From the NCBI GenBank assembly GCA_947628105.1, contig CANQYN010000013.1, forward strand, positions 1 through 19,257: 19,257 bases of DNA, given 5' to 3'. The translations under genes and the position numbers were made by a program. Of the stretch, positions 7,242 to 14,524 are shown in pieces (the stretch's first letter is position 1; each line of letters opens with the position of its first letter). Origin of the DNA: an uncultured Bacilli bacterium. GTDB lineage: Bacteria; Bacillota_I; Bacilli_A; RF39; UBA660. The notes beneath the pieces were generated by a model. The model was given only the letters and a program-made list of their open reading frames with translations, did not search any database and was not told where the DNA came from.

Positions 7242-7270
7242 AGTATACCACCTTTTTTATTCTATATCAA
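7242..7270 (-). promoter_or_regulatory. Sigma-A-type promoter upstream of the Flp-like pilin
   Basis: On the minus strand TTGATA (7265-7270), an exact 17-nt spacer and TATACT (7242-7247) lie in the 83-nt gap between tadC-like and pilin genes, the largest gap inside the Tad run. The predicted start is near 7236, about 28 nt before the ATG. Confidence 0.75.
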
Positions 7271-7291
7271 ATAAATTTACAAATGTTTACA

Positions 7292-8077
7292 TTAGAAGTT
7301 CATCATTTGCATCATAGCTAATAGTAAAAGTGCTAAAATTCCACCACCAGTAGTTAAAAGCATCATAAGTGTCTTTTTTTCCATTTTTTCTAGACGATTT
7401 TTATATTTTTGTTCACGTGCTTTATTTTGTAATGAGGAAACCGTTCTAGCAAACATAATTAATTGTTCCTGTTTATTTTCTTGAGATCCTAAACCAAGAC
7501 GATACAAAAGTCGCATCATTCGCATCGAATCTCGAACAGGATATTCTTTTGCAAAATCCATATAAGGTTCTACTGTTTGATCCCCTGCTTCTATTTTATC
7601 GATTAATCGTTTTAATCCTGGTTGAAAAATAGAAGGAGCACTATCGATTGATTTTGCCAAAGCGACAGGAACCGTATAATGTTGAATTAAAATCTCCAAA
7701 CTTTTTAAATAATATGGTAACATCTGATCGATCGTCGCTAAATTTGCTCTATAATAAGATTGTAGGCTCATGTATTCAGATTTGAAAACAAAAAACCCGA
7801 TAATAGCTGCTACTAATAAATTAATAAAAGAAAAATTGTTAAATAAAAATACAAATAAAATTACAACAGTGACAAGAACCGCTGATTGAATTCTTTTGTT
7901 AAATCTTGCGACAGGATCAACGTTTTCACCATATTTTACTGATAATAAAAATTTATAGTCATCTTCCATCGCAAATTGAAAATATGGTTCTATATCGCCA
8001 ATAAATTTTTTTGAATCAATTAATTTCGTGTATTGCATTACTACAAAAACAACAACTACCATTAAAATATATTCCAT
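7292..8077 (-). CDS. tadC: TadC-like pilus assembly membrane protein (GspF superfamily)
   Basis: 261 aa. There is an N-terminal helix (about 1-17), a hydrophobic pair (about 66-103), a cytoplasmic helical region (about 105-235) and a C-terminal helix (about 240-258). The cytoplasmic part contains LPYYLKSLEILIQHYTVPVA and a GLGSQENKQEQL stretch like the GspF/T2SSF domain of TadB/TadC platform proteins, which anchor the assembly ATPase at the membrane. Its ATG overlaps the stop of the TadB-like frame in TAATG, implying translational coupling, and TadA lies two genes upstream. The length is near the usual 290-310 aa of TadC, slightly short. Confidence 0.78.
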   Translation of the reverse strand: MEYILMVVVVFVVMQYTKLIDSKKFIGDIEPYFQFAMEDDYKFLLSVKYGENVDPVARFNKRIQSAVLVTVVILFVFLFNNFSFINLLVAAIIGFFVFKSEYMSLQSYYRANLATIDQMLPYYLKSLEILIQHYTVPVALAKSIDSAPSIFQPGLKRLIDKIEAGDQTVEPYMDFAKEYPVRDSMRMMRLLYRLGLGSQENKQEQLIMFARTVSSLQNKAREQKYKNRLEKMEKKTLMMLLTTGGGILALLLLAMMQMMNF

Positions 8078-8969
8078 TATTCAGCCCCCACATTCTCATT
8101 ATAATATTTTTCTCCACTAAGTAAGAAGAGAGTATTTATAATAATAACCACGTGCAATAATGCTTGTATATACCATTGTTCTAGCATAGCAATATAAGAA
8201 TCTACTCCAAGTAAAAATTGTACTAACATAACCATCAAATAAAGAACGATTCCAAATTGTAAGAATTTTTTATGGAATTGGGCTCTATCCATTCTATCAC
8301 GATATACGTTTCAATATCTAATGACATATTTTCTAAAGCGTCAGAAGAATTCTTAGAACCTTCATTAGTAATTTGATAGAATAATTGATGCATATTTTTT
8401 ACGATGAAAAAATCATATTTATTATTCATATAGGCAATAGAATCATCAACCGTACCATTATCATAAGCCATGTCAATCATCATTCGAACATCTGCTTTAA
8501 CAGGATCTTCTAAAACCCCAGATTCATATACACCTTCTAATGCTTTAACAAACGATTGGGTAGTAGCAAATTCCATAATAGTATTTGTCGTATACACTTG
8601 AATTTGTTCAAAGATATACTCACTATATATTCTTTTACAACGTAGATAAGTTAAATAAGGAATTACCATAATGGCAATAACAACATAAATTAACGATATT
8701 AATAAATTATAAAAATATAAATAAGTAATGACTGCCGTAGCAATCGAAAAAACTAAGATTTGAAGTAAGTATTGTTTTTTTGTATACTCTTGACCTAATT
8801 CTTTTACTTTTTTTCTCGTTTCTTTAAAAGAATAAGGAGATATTTTGCTATAGGCATTACTGAAATTTTGTGATAACTGAATATATACTTTATCTCCATT
8901 ACTATTACGATAAGTAAAAATAAATACGATAATGAAAGCTGCTAAAATAAATATTATAAATAATTCCAT
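8077..8969 (-). CDS. tadB: TadB-like pilus assembly membrane protein, interrupted by a frameshift
   Basis: Two overlapping frames form one TadB/GspF-like protein. The first starts at ATG 8969 (AAGGAGG upstream, just after the tadA stop) and reads 244 aa to 8235. It has an N-terminal helix, a hydrophobic pair (about 70-107) and the start of the GspF-type domain. The second (from 8292 to 8077) supplies the remaining C-terminal membrane segments, has no ribosome binding site of its own, and couples to tadC. The first frame reads sensibly to SLDIETY, then turns into IVIEWIEPNS. The other frame gives YRDRMDRAQFHKKFLQFG, as expected for this charged region. The break is best placed at the TATAT run (8302-8306), one base lost or two gained. 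The total span fits an intact protein of about 298 aa. A true mutation, an assembly error and programmed frameshifting all remain possible. Confidence 0.78.
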
Positions 8970-8980
8970 AACAAACCTCC

Positions 8981-10435
8981 TTATTGTGGATTATTTGGTA
9001 TTATATTGTTTGAAGTTGTTCCAACCATCGTAGGATTTATTGGTGTTTGTCCTACAGTAGCTTGATTCCCAGCCGATGGCACAGAAGTTGGAGAAACAGT
9101 ATTAACTGTCGATTGTGATGACATCGGATTAGCAGGAATAGCGGGTTTTGGCATCGTAGAATTGGTTGAAGTTTGTCCCACATTAGTTTGATTTTCAGTC
9201 GATTGCCCAGAAGTTGAAGAAGCATTAACAGTTGGAGTTTTCGGTTGTGTTGGCGTAGAATTAGAAGAGGCTGTAGAAACTTCTGAGTTTGAAGCTAGCG
9301 AACTAGCCGTTACAGAAGGACTTTCTGATGTTGCTGGTGCCTTTTCTTCTTGTTTTTCTCTTTCTTCTTCCGCTTCCTCATCTGTTTTTATCTCATCTTC
9401 TCGTAAAGTAATTCCCTGCGCATCCAAATAGCCAATTAAATATTTACTTGGCTTTCTACGAGAAATATGTCCCGTCGTACTCTTTTTATAAATGGTATTA
9501 TATTCGGCCTTATTATCTTCGGTAACATAAAATTCTGTTACTTCAGCAATTTCACGGACAAAATGTTTCGTCTCTTTGCTTTGATATCCTCGAATATAAA
9601 CTCCGATTTGAATATAACGATAAATTGATTTTAAAAATTGTTCAATATCCTGATTTGTTTCCAATAAACTATACATACGGTTTGGAATAGAAGATGCTTT
9701 ATCGGCGTGAATTGTCGACAAAATATAATGCCCAGAAGAAATCGAGTTACGTACAGCAAGAACTGCTTCCGCACTACGAACCTCTGATAGTAAAATCCAC
9801 TTTGGATTCTGTCTCATACAAGTTACTAGTACATCAGAATAAGAAGCAATATTATTCGTTTTCATCGCAACTATATCACGATGAGGGAAAATACGATCCA
9901 AATGAAGTTCCAATGTATCCTCGATAGTAATTAATTTTTCATTTTCTCCTGTATGAGCCGCCAAATATTTTACAAACTCTGTCTTACCAGAACCAGTTTC
10001 TCCACAAACTATAATATTACAATGTCCTTGTACACATTTAATTAAAAAATCATGGATATCTAGGTCTACATATTTTTCATTTAATAATTTTTCTTTTTCC
10101 AATCTTACCTTAGCGGGAGTTTTACGAATAACGCAGGCAATCCCATTAGACGCAATCGAATCATGAACGAAATTTAAACGTAGTTCAGCTCCTTCAGCAT
10201 CTAGAAAGGGATGAGCCATATTAAAACTTTTTCCCATTACGTTAGAACATTGGAAAGCTAATTTTTCCATAAAAGTATTATTTATTTCTGGATTTTCTAC
10301 TCTATAAATACCTTTCGACAACGTTTTTAACCATATTTGCCCCCCATTACTATATGATACGTCAGTGATATCATCCGTCTCTAAATATATTTTTAAAGGT
10401 CCGAAATCAATCTGCGAAAATAGATTATCGTTCAT
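8981..10435 (-). CDS. tadA: TadA/CpaF-type pilus assembly ATPase with Ser/Thr/Pro-rich C-terminal tail
   Basis: 484 aa. Residues 1-355 form a secretion ATPase of the TadA/CpaF (type II/IV, VirB11-like) family: an N-terminal domain (about 15-110), Walker A GETGSGKT (145-152), an Asp box TIEDTLEL (170-177), a Walker B region WILLSEVRSAE (213-223) with S where GE is usual, and a His box GHYILSTIHAD (235-245). It should power pilus assembly at the cytoplasmic face, with TadB/TadC as membrane platform. After a Glu-rich segment (351-365) comes about 120 residues of low-complexity Ser/Thr/Asn/Pro/Gln, including a 42-residue-period repeat. That tail is not part of the family and is probably disordered. 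The ATG overlaps the cpaB-like stop in TAATG. The tadB-like ribosome binding site follows the stop directly. Confidence 0.93.
   Translation of the reverse strand: MNDNLFSQIDFGPLKIYLETDDITDVSYSNGGQIWLKTLSKGIYRVENPEINNTFMEKLAFQCSNVMGKSFNMAHPFLDAEGAELRLNFVHDSIASNGIACVIRKTPAKVRLEKEKLLNEKYVDLDIHDFLIKCVQGHCNIIVCGETGSGKTEFVKYLAAHTGENEKLITIEDTLELHLDRIFPHRDIVAMKTNNIASYSDVLVTCMRQNPKWILLSEVRSAEAVLAVRNSISSGHYILSTIHADKASSIPNRMYSLLETNQDIEQFLKSIYRYIQIGVYIRGYQSKETKHFVREIAEVTEFYVTEDNKAEYNTIYKKSTTGHISRRKPSKYLIGYLDAQGITLREDEIKTDEEAEEEREKQEEKAPATSESPSVTASSLASNSEVSTASSNSTPTQPKTPTVNASSTSGQSTENQTNVGQTSTNSTMPKPAIPANPMSSQSTVNTVSPTSVPSAGNQATVGQTPINPTMVGTTSNNIIPNNPQ
9026..9219 (-). repeat. Imperfect direct repeat (two 68-bp copies, 126-bp period) inside tadA tail
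   Basis: Copies at 9026-9093 and 9152-9219 align without gaps. Over the best 49 bp (9045-9093 and 9171-9219) I count 9 mismatches. The 126-bp period is a multiple of three, so the duplication adds 42 residues in frame; at protein level NQTNVGQTSTNSTM parallels NQATVGQTPINPTM. Confidence 0.75.
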
Positions 10436-11301
10436 TATTCATCCTCTTTAGTATCATCCGTTGTCGTCTTATTTGTCGTACTATTTGTTGTATTAGTTGT
10501 CGTACTAGTTGTTGGCGTTTTTGTGATTTCATCGTTTGCAACTGTCTTAGCATTAATGAAATCTTTTAATGTTTGAGAACTAACCTCAGTTGCTCCTTCC
10601 TCATTGACTGTCGTTCCATGTGGAACTGGGAATAATTCAACAGAATAGCTAGACATATAACTTGCCTTTCTTAAAAGGATATTTAAATCTGATTGTAATC
10701 CAAAAATTAAGTAAGCAGGAGTTCTATCTTCCTCACTATTTTCAAAAACATGTTTCCCGGCGCTATCTTTTACAGCTAATACTTTAATGTTTTCTAGTAA
10801 TTTTCCAACCATTAATACGCCACGATCATTCGTTGCTTTCATATAAATATCGATGTAACTTTCTGGCATAATAGAGTTTCCATAAGTAGTATCAATATCT
10901 ACTGGAAAGTTATAAGGAACTTCTCCTTCTTCCAAACTAACAAAAGCAGAATTTGGTAATTTATCTTCTTCCACTACTGTATCTTTATAAAACATACTTC
11001 CCTCAGGAATAACGGTATTATAATTGCTATATTTATCGATTACTTGCGCAGCCGTTCTTAAAACATTGTCTTGTAAAACAATTGGTGCCACATCAACATA
11101 TCCAATCATATCACTAGTAATTTTTGTTCTTGGTTGAATCGTCGTATTTGCTACTGGTATTCCTGTAATTGGACTAACTTGTTTTTTAATTTGATAGCGA
11201 TATCCTAAAAATAGGATAAGAAAAATTGCCAATACCCCTATAATTGTTACTGTGTTTTTGTTTTGAAAAAATCTTTTCAGTGTCATTGTAATATTATTCA
11301 T
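10435..11301 (-). CDS. cpaB: CpaB/RcpC-like Tad pilus assembly protein (SAF domain)
   Basis: 288 aa with one N-terminal membrane helix (17-34). An SAF-type domain follows (about 46-112: IPVANTTIQPRTKITSDMIG, later IPEGSMFYKDTV), and then an RcpC-like domain (about 115-225). The last ~30 residues are almost entirely Thr/Asn/Ser/Lys. In Gram-negative Tad systems CpaB/RcpC is periplasmic and works with the secretin; in Gram-positive Tad loci it is retained with an uncertain envelope role. A GAAAGGAAG-type site precedes the ATG by about 8 nt. Its stop overlaps the tadA start in TAATG. The assignment is good on domain order and on adjacency to tadA. Confidence 0.82.
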   Translation of the reverse strand: MNNITMTLKRFFQNKNTVTIIGVLAIFLILFLGYRYQIKKQVSPITGIPVANTTIQPRTKITSDMIGYVDVAPIVLQDNVLRTAAQVIDKYSNYNTVIPEGSMFYKDTVVEEDKLPNSAFVSLEEGEVPYNFPVDIDTTYGNSIMPESYIDIYMKATNDRGVLMVGKLLENIKVLAVKDSAGKHVFENSEEDRTPAYLIFGLQSDLNILLRKASYMSSYSVELFPVPHGTTVNEEGATEVSSQTLKDFINAKTVANDEITKTPTTSTTTNTTNSTTNKTTTDDTKEDE

Positions 11302-11350
11302 TTTTATTCTTCCTTTCTTTCTATTAAAATTTAATTACTAAATTTTAAAA

Positions 11351-12004
11351 CTACTTTACACTAATCAATGAATCATCTCTACGATTATGATAAATGATAT
11401 AGCCGATGATAGATATAATAATCACTGGTAATATAATCATATAATATCGTTGATAGAAATCGATAATATAACTAAGATTATCTGTTTTATCGACTCGTTC
11501 CTTGACTTCGCTTTGCTCTTCTTTCTTTCTATAATTCGTCAGCTGAGTAACAAATTGTTTATAGCTTAATGAATTTGCATACCAGCGGTTGCAATATTGA
11601 TAATTTTCCAGTCCTTTACAAAGTGGATCGCTATAATATGGATTATATCCTGGTAAGGTTACATAAACGTATTGTGGTTCGATTGTAGGACAAGAATTAA
11701 TATCAGGAAAGATTTCAAATTTATATGTATCATGTGGTTTAAAAGAAGTAAATTTGACATCAGTTCCTTTGGAAACAGAAAAATTATCATGATAATCATC
11801 TCTTACATAAAAATCCTGTGGGACATTTAATAAGGTAATATCAAATGATACTTTTTTATTACTTTCTTTATACTGATAAGTATAAGTAACATTTCCTAAA
11901 ATCTTTGAATAATTTGATATGGTCTGGTCACTACAGTCAGCTGCCTTAATTATTCCAGGGAATAAAATTATCGACAATACTAAAAACATACCATATTTTC
12001 TCAT
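11351..12004 (-). CDS. Unrecognised secreted protein with C-terminal membrane anchor
   Basis: 217 aa from the ATG at 12004, chosen because AAGGGG (12014-12019) precedes it and the sequence then begins with a proper signal peptide (MRKYGMFLVL..., cleavage near IKA-A at 20-21). The in-frame ATG at 12055 has no ribosome binding site. The exported part (about 22-180) is rich in Tyr, Asp and aromatic residues, has several cysteines and a PGYNPYYSDPLC motif, and is followed by a charged helix (KKEEQSEVKERVDK). A membrane helix near 187-206 and a short basic cytoplasmic tail end the protein. It does not match a family I know. Its position directly upstream of cpaB suggests an envelope accessory of the Tad machine. 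Confidence 0.72.
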   Translation of the reverse strand: MRKYGMFLVLSIILFPGIIKAADCSDQTISNYSKILGNVTYTYQYKESNKKVSFDITLLNVPQDFYVRDDYHDNFSVSKGTDVKFTSFKPHDTYKFEIFPDINSCPTIEPQYVYVTLPGYNPYYSDPLCKGLENYQYCNRWYANSLSYKQFVTQLTNYRKKEEQSEVKERVDKTDNLSYIIDFYQRYYMIILPVIIISIIGYIIYHNRRDDSLISVK

Positions 12005-12034
12005 ACTATCTATCCCCTTATTATATCTTTTTTT

Positions 12035-12063
12035 ATCATAACATATTTTTTTCATTTAAACAA
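12035..12063 (-). promoter_or_regulatory. Possible promoter upstream of the 217-aa gene
   Basis: On the minus strand TTGTTT (12058-12063), a 17-nt spacer and TATGAT (12035-12040) sit in the 73-nt gap. The -35 is weak, so this may only supplement read-through from the 527-aa gene. Confidence 0.38.
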
Positions 12064-12077
12064 TATTTAAGCAAAAT

Positions 12078-13661
12078 TTATTTTAAAGTATATTCATATT
12101 TCTTATTTCGAATATTTAAAATTAATTTTAATTCTTCCGCTTTTAATATACTGTTGGAAACTTCTAAATAATATACGTTCCCCTCTTCTACTCTAGAAGG
12201 ATGTTTTTCTTCCATTACCACATTCATCATCTTTTCTTCCCCATCAATTTTATATTGAATATCTCCATAATAATAAATGAGATCGGATAAGGTTTTAATT
12301 TTTTTTGTTTTGACATCTTTTCCTAATTCTAACGTTCCTTCGATTTTTAATAAAGCCTTATCATAATTGGTATTTAAAGTAGGAATAAGTTCCTCTTGAG
12401 ATTTTATACATTTTTTAGCCTGAATACAAAAATTATAAGGAATTCGAAATTTTAAAGCTAAATCGTATTTATTAATAGTAAGTTTACTTCCTGACATAAT
12501 ATAATCACGTAAAGAAAGAGTTTCTCCAATTTGAACTTTATCTAAAGTTTCTTCTGTTAATTGATTTGGTTTCAAACGAATTTTAACAATTTCTTCTTGA
12601 TCAGGATCGTACCCTAAAATCATTTTTTTAGAAGCGCTACTTTTCGGAATTTGAAAAGTAAAAATATAATCTTTTGCCTCTTGTGTTAAAAGTTGTTTTT
12701 CATATGTCGTCCCAAAATCAAACATAGCACTTCGATAATTGGTAATAGGATAATAAACTCGATTATTTACAATCAAATGCAATCTTGCAAGAGAAACTTT
12801 TTGTTTTAGAGCACCACTATTTACTTTTGCTTGTACGACAACTAACACATTATCTTCAAATAGTTTCCCGCCTCGATAATTAGCATCGACAATATAACTA
12901 TCTAAAACATTCATGTTAAAGGTTCTCATCGATACAAATTGATTTTGTTTATATACTTTATTTATTACTTCGAAATTAATATAAATAAGAAATAATATCA
13001 AGATAAAAATCGCTACTACAAAAGAATTAATTAAAAAGCGATTTTCCCGATATACATTTTTAGCTTCTCGCCAATTTCCTTTTATTTTTCGTTTATATCG
13101 AGCTGTATCGACTTCTAAATCTACTTCAAATTCTTCCCTGTCTTTTTCTTCGATTTCCATCTCGTCTAAATCAGCTTCAAAATTAAAACTTTTTATATTA
13201 AATCCAGTTGCCCGAACAGCAAATAAAACCAATGATAGCATTTGAGACAAAAGGACGATAACTAATAGATCTGATAATAATTTTGCACTTCGCAAATCGA
13301 TAACATTAGAAAGTTGTAATTGTTGTAACATCGTATGAGAATAGATAAAAACTGCCATAGATCCAATAGCAATTCCAATATTAAAAATGTAAAAGAACAC
13401 TCTTTTTTTCTTTATTTTTAATAAAATTAACACAATTAAAGAGCCAACAATCAGTAAGATGAGATCAAAATAAAGTAACCTATTTACTAGTATATCTGCA
13501 ATATTAGAATGTGCATAAGATGTAGTTTCTTGCATATATTCATTAAAAAATGATAGTAAATCGTTTGCTTTATAGATGACATAAATCGTAAGTGCTGCTA
13601 ATAATAAGTGAATTTTTCTAAAATTCTTAATTAGCAATGCAAACGGTTTTCTCAGTACCAT
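12078..13661 (-). CDS. Unrecognised multi-pass membrane protein with large C-terminal ectodomain
   Basis: 527 aa. Hydrophobic segments lie at about 17-32, 62-82, 88-108, 128-150 and 210-230. The loop 155-205 is highly charged (EMEIEEKDREEFEVDLEVD, then basic) and cytoplasmic if the usual positive-inside rule holds. That places residues 231-527 outside the cell. This ectodomain is soluble-looking, beta-rich in appearance, with two cysteines (in YNFCIQAKKC). Short beta-type stretches (VNNRVYYPITNYR, EKQLLTQEAKDYIFTFQIP) recall ligand-binding or immunoglobulin-like surface domains, but I cannot name a family. It is the first gene of the Tad-type run, with an AAGAGGG site 5 nt before the ATG. A TATACT box (13693-13698) with a poor -35 could be its promoter. 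Confidence 0.78.
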   Translation of the reverse strand: MVLRKPFALLIKNFRKIHLLLAALTIYVIYKANDLLSFFNEYMQETTSYAHSNIADILVNRLLYFDLILLIVGSLIVLILLKIKKKRVFFYIFNIGIAIGSMAVFIYSHTMLQQLQLSNVIDLRSAKLLSDLLVIVLLSQMLSLVLFAVRATGFNIKSFNFEADLDEMEIEEKDREEFEVDLEVDTARYKRKIKGNWREAKNVYRENRFLINSFVVAIFILILFLIYINFEVINKVYKQNQFVSMRTFNMNVLDSYIVDANYRGGKLFEDNVLVVVQAKVNSGALKQKVSLARLHLIVNNRVYYPITNYRSAMFDFGTTYEKQLLTQEAKDYIFTFQIPKSSASKKMILGYDPDQEEIVKIRLKPNQLTEETLDKVQIGETLSLRDYIMSGSKLTINKYDLALKFRIPYNFCIQAKKCIKSQEELIPTLNTNYDKALLKIEGTLELGKDVKTKKIKTLSDLIYYYGDIQYKIDGEEKMMNVVMEEKHPSRVEEGNVYYLEVSNSILKAEELKLILNIRNKKYEYTLK

Positions 13662-13710
13662 AGTATCCCTCTTATTCTATCTTAACATTAATAGTATATA
13701 ACATTTTTAC

Positions 13711-13735
13711 AAAAAAAAAAAGATAATATTATCTT
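13711..13735 (-). terminator. Intrinsic terminator after the AlkD-like gene
   Basis: A perfect short palindrome, AAGATAAT (13720-13727) with ATTATCTT (13728-13735), overlaps the stop codon and is followed on the minus strand by 11 T residues (13711-13721). It separates this gene from the Tad-type locus. Confidence 0.72.
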
Positions 13736-14415
13736 CTTTTCCATTTTTTTAGTTTTTCTTTTGATGCAGGAGGTACTAATTTCGATTCTTGTATTTTTTG
13801 AATGCATTTATTATGAGTTAATGAATCTAACAAATTTTCTTTTAATATTTTTTCTACTTTATCAGGGTATTCTAGATAAGCAGTTGCTAATAACCATGCC
13901 ACTGCCATTTTTACATAATATCCGGGATGTTGAATCGCTACTATTTGTTCTAACACCCAATCGATAAATTCATCATTTAAATAATAGGCTAACATAGCGA
14001 CAATAGAAAAACGTAATTCATATTCTTTTTTTGAGTTTAAATATTTTAAAATAAGAGGTTTAAAATATTCTAAATGTTTTTCAATTACTTTTAATTTCCA
14101 TACTGTCGTATCACAAATCGCCCAATTTGAAATTTTAGGAACGAAACAATCTAAATAGTGATAAATTTTATCTAACCCTACCTTATCAGACTGTAAATTC
14201 CCAATAATCAATCCTTGTAACATCACCTCTTCATGATAATACAAATTTTTATTTAGATAATCTTGATAATTTTCTTTGGCCATATTTCGAGCCATCATCT
14301 TTAATTCAGGCATACGAACGCCTATTACATGATTGGTAATTCCGATTCTTTCATTAAAAGCTTTGTATTTTTTATCTTGTTTTTGTTTTAATACTTCTCT
14401 TATCTCATAAACCAT
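13729..14415 (-). CDS. AlkD-like DNA alkylation repair glycosylase
   Basis: 228 aa from the ATG at 14415, chosen because GGTGA sits 5 nt upstream; a GTG five codons earlier is less likely. The protein is all-helical with HEAT-like repeats, as in the AlkD family, which excises N3- and N7-alkylated purines without base flipping. Residues in the positions of the Bacillus cereus AlkD active site are present: W98 and D102 (NWAICDTTVWK), R135 (ELRFSIVAML) and W174 (YYVKMAVAWLLA). The W-to-D and R-to-W spacings match those I recall for AlkD. The C-terminal HNKCIQKIQES is also a family hallmark. The length is typical. It is probably monocistronic: the previous gene ends in a terminator and another terminator follows. 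TGGTACACT (extended -10 at 14435-14440) is a possible promoter element. Confidence 0.87.
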   Translation of the reverse strand: MVYEIREVLKQKQDKKYKAFNERIGITNHVIGVRMPELKMMARNMAKENYQDYLNKNLYYHEEVMLQGLIIGNLQSDKVGLDKIYHYLDCFVPKISNWAICDTTVWKLKVIEKHLEYFKPLILKYLNSKKEYELRFSIVAMLAYYLNDEFIDWVLEQIVAIQHPGYYVKMAVAWLLATAYLEYPDKVEKILKENLLDSLTHNKCIQKIQESKLVPPASKEKLKKWKRR

Positions 14416-14488
14416 ACTATTCACCGCCACTATCAGTGTACCATTTTTTAATGTCTTTTTCTATGTTTTCCATATTTCTTATAGTTTT

Positions 14489-14524
14489 AAAAAAAGAAAA
14501 AATTTCTAATACTTAGAAATTTTT
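14489..14524 (-). terminator. Intrinsic terminator after the phosphodiester glycosidase gene
   Basis: Twelve perfectly paired positions, AAAAATTTCTAA (14498-14509) and TTAGAAATTTTT (14513-14524), flank a 3-nt loop. The minus-strand continuation is T-rich (14489-14497). The stem includes part of the stop codon. Confidence 0.78.

Noticed and set aside
8077..8292. The 71-aa frame as an independent small membrane protein
   Set aside because: No ribosome binding site precedes 8292, and its sequence is the expected C-terminal end of the TadB-like protein in the next frame.
9026..9219. CRISPR or mobile-element origin of the repeat
   Set aside because: Only two diverged, in-frame copies within a coding low-complexity tail; no spacers, inverted ends or target-site duplications.
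12005..12055. Upstream ATG at 12055 for the secreted 217-aa protein
   Set aside because: It has no Shine-Dalgarno site and would place a polar stretch before the signal peptide.
1..13661. Complete integrative conjugative element
   Set aside because: No relaxase, coupling protein, VirB4, integrase or attachment site is visible, so conjugation cannot be claimed from this window.
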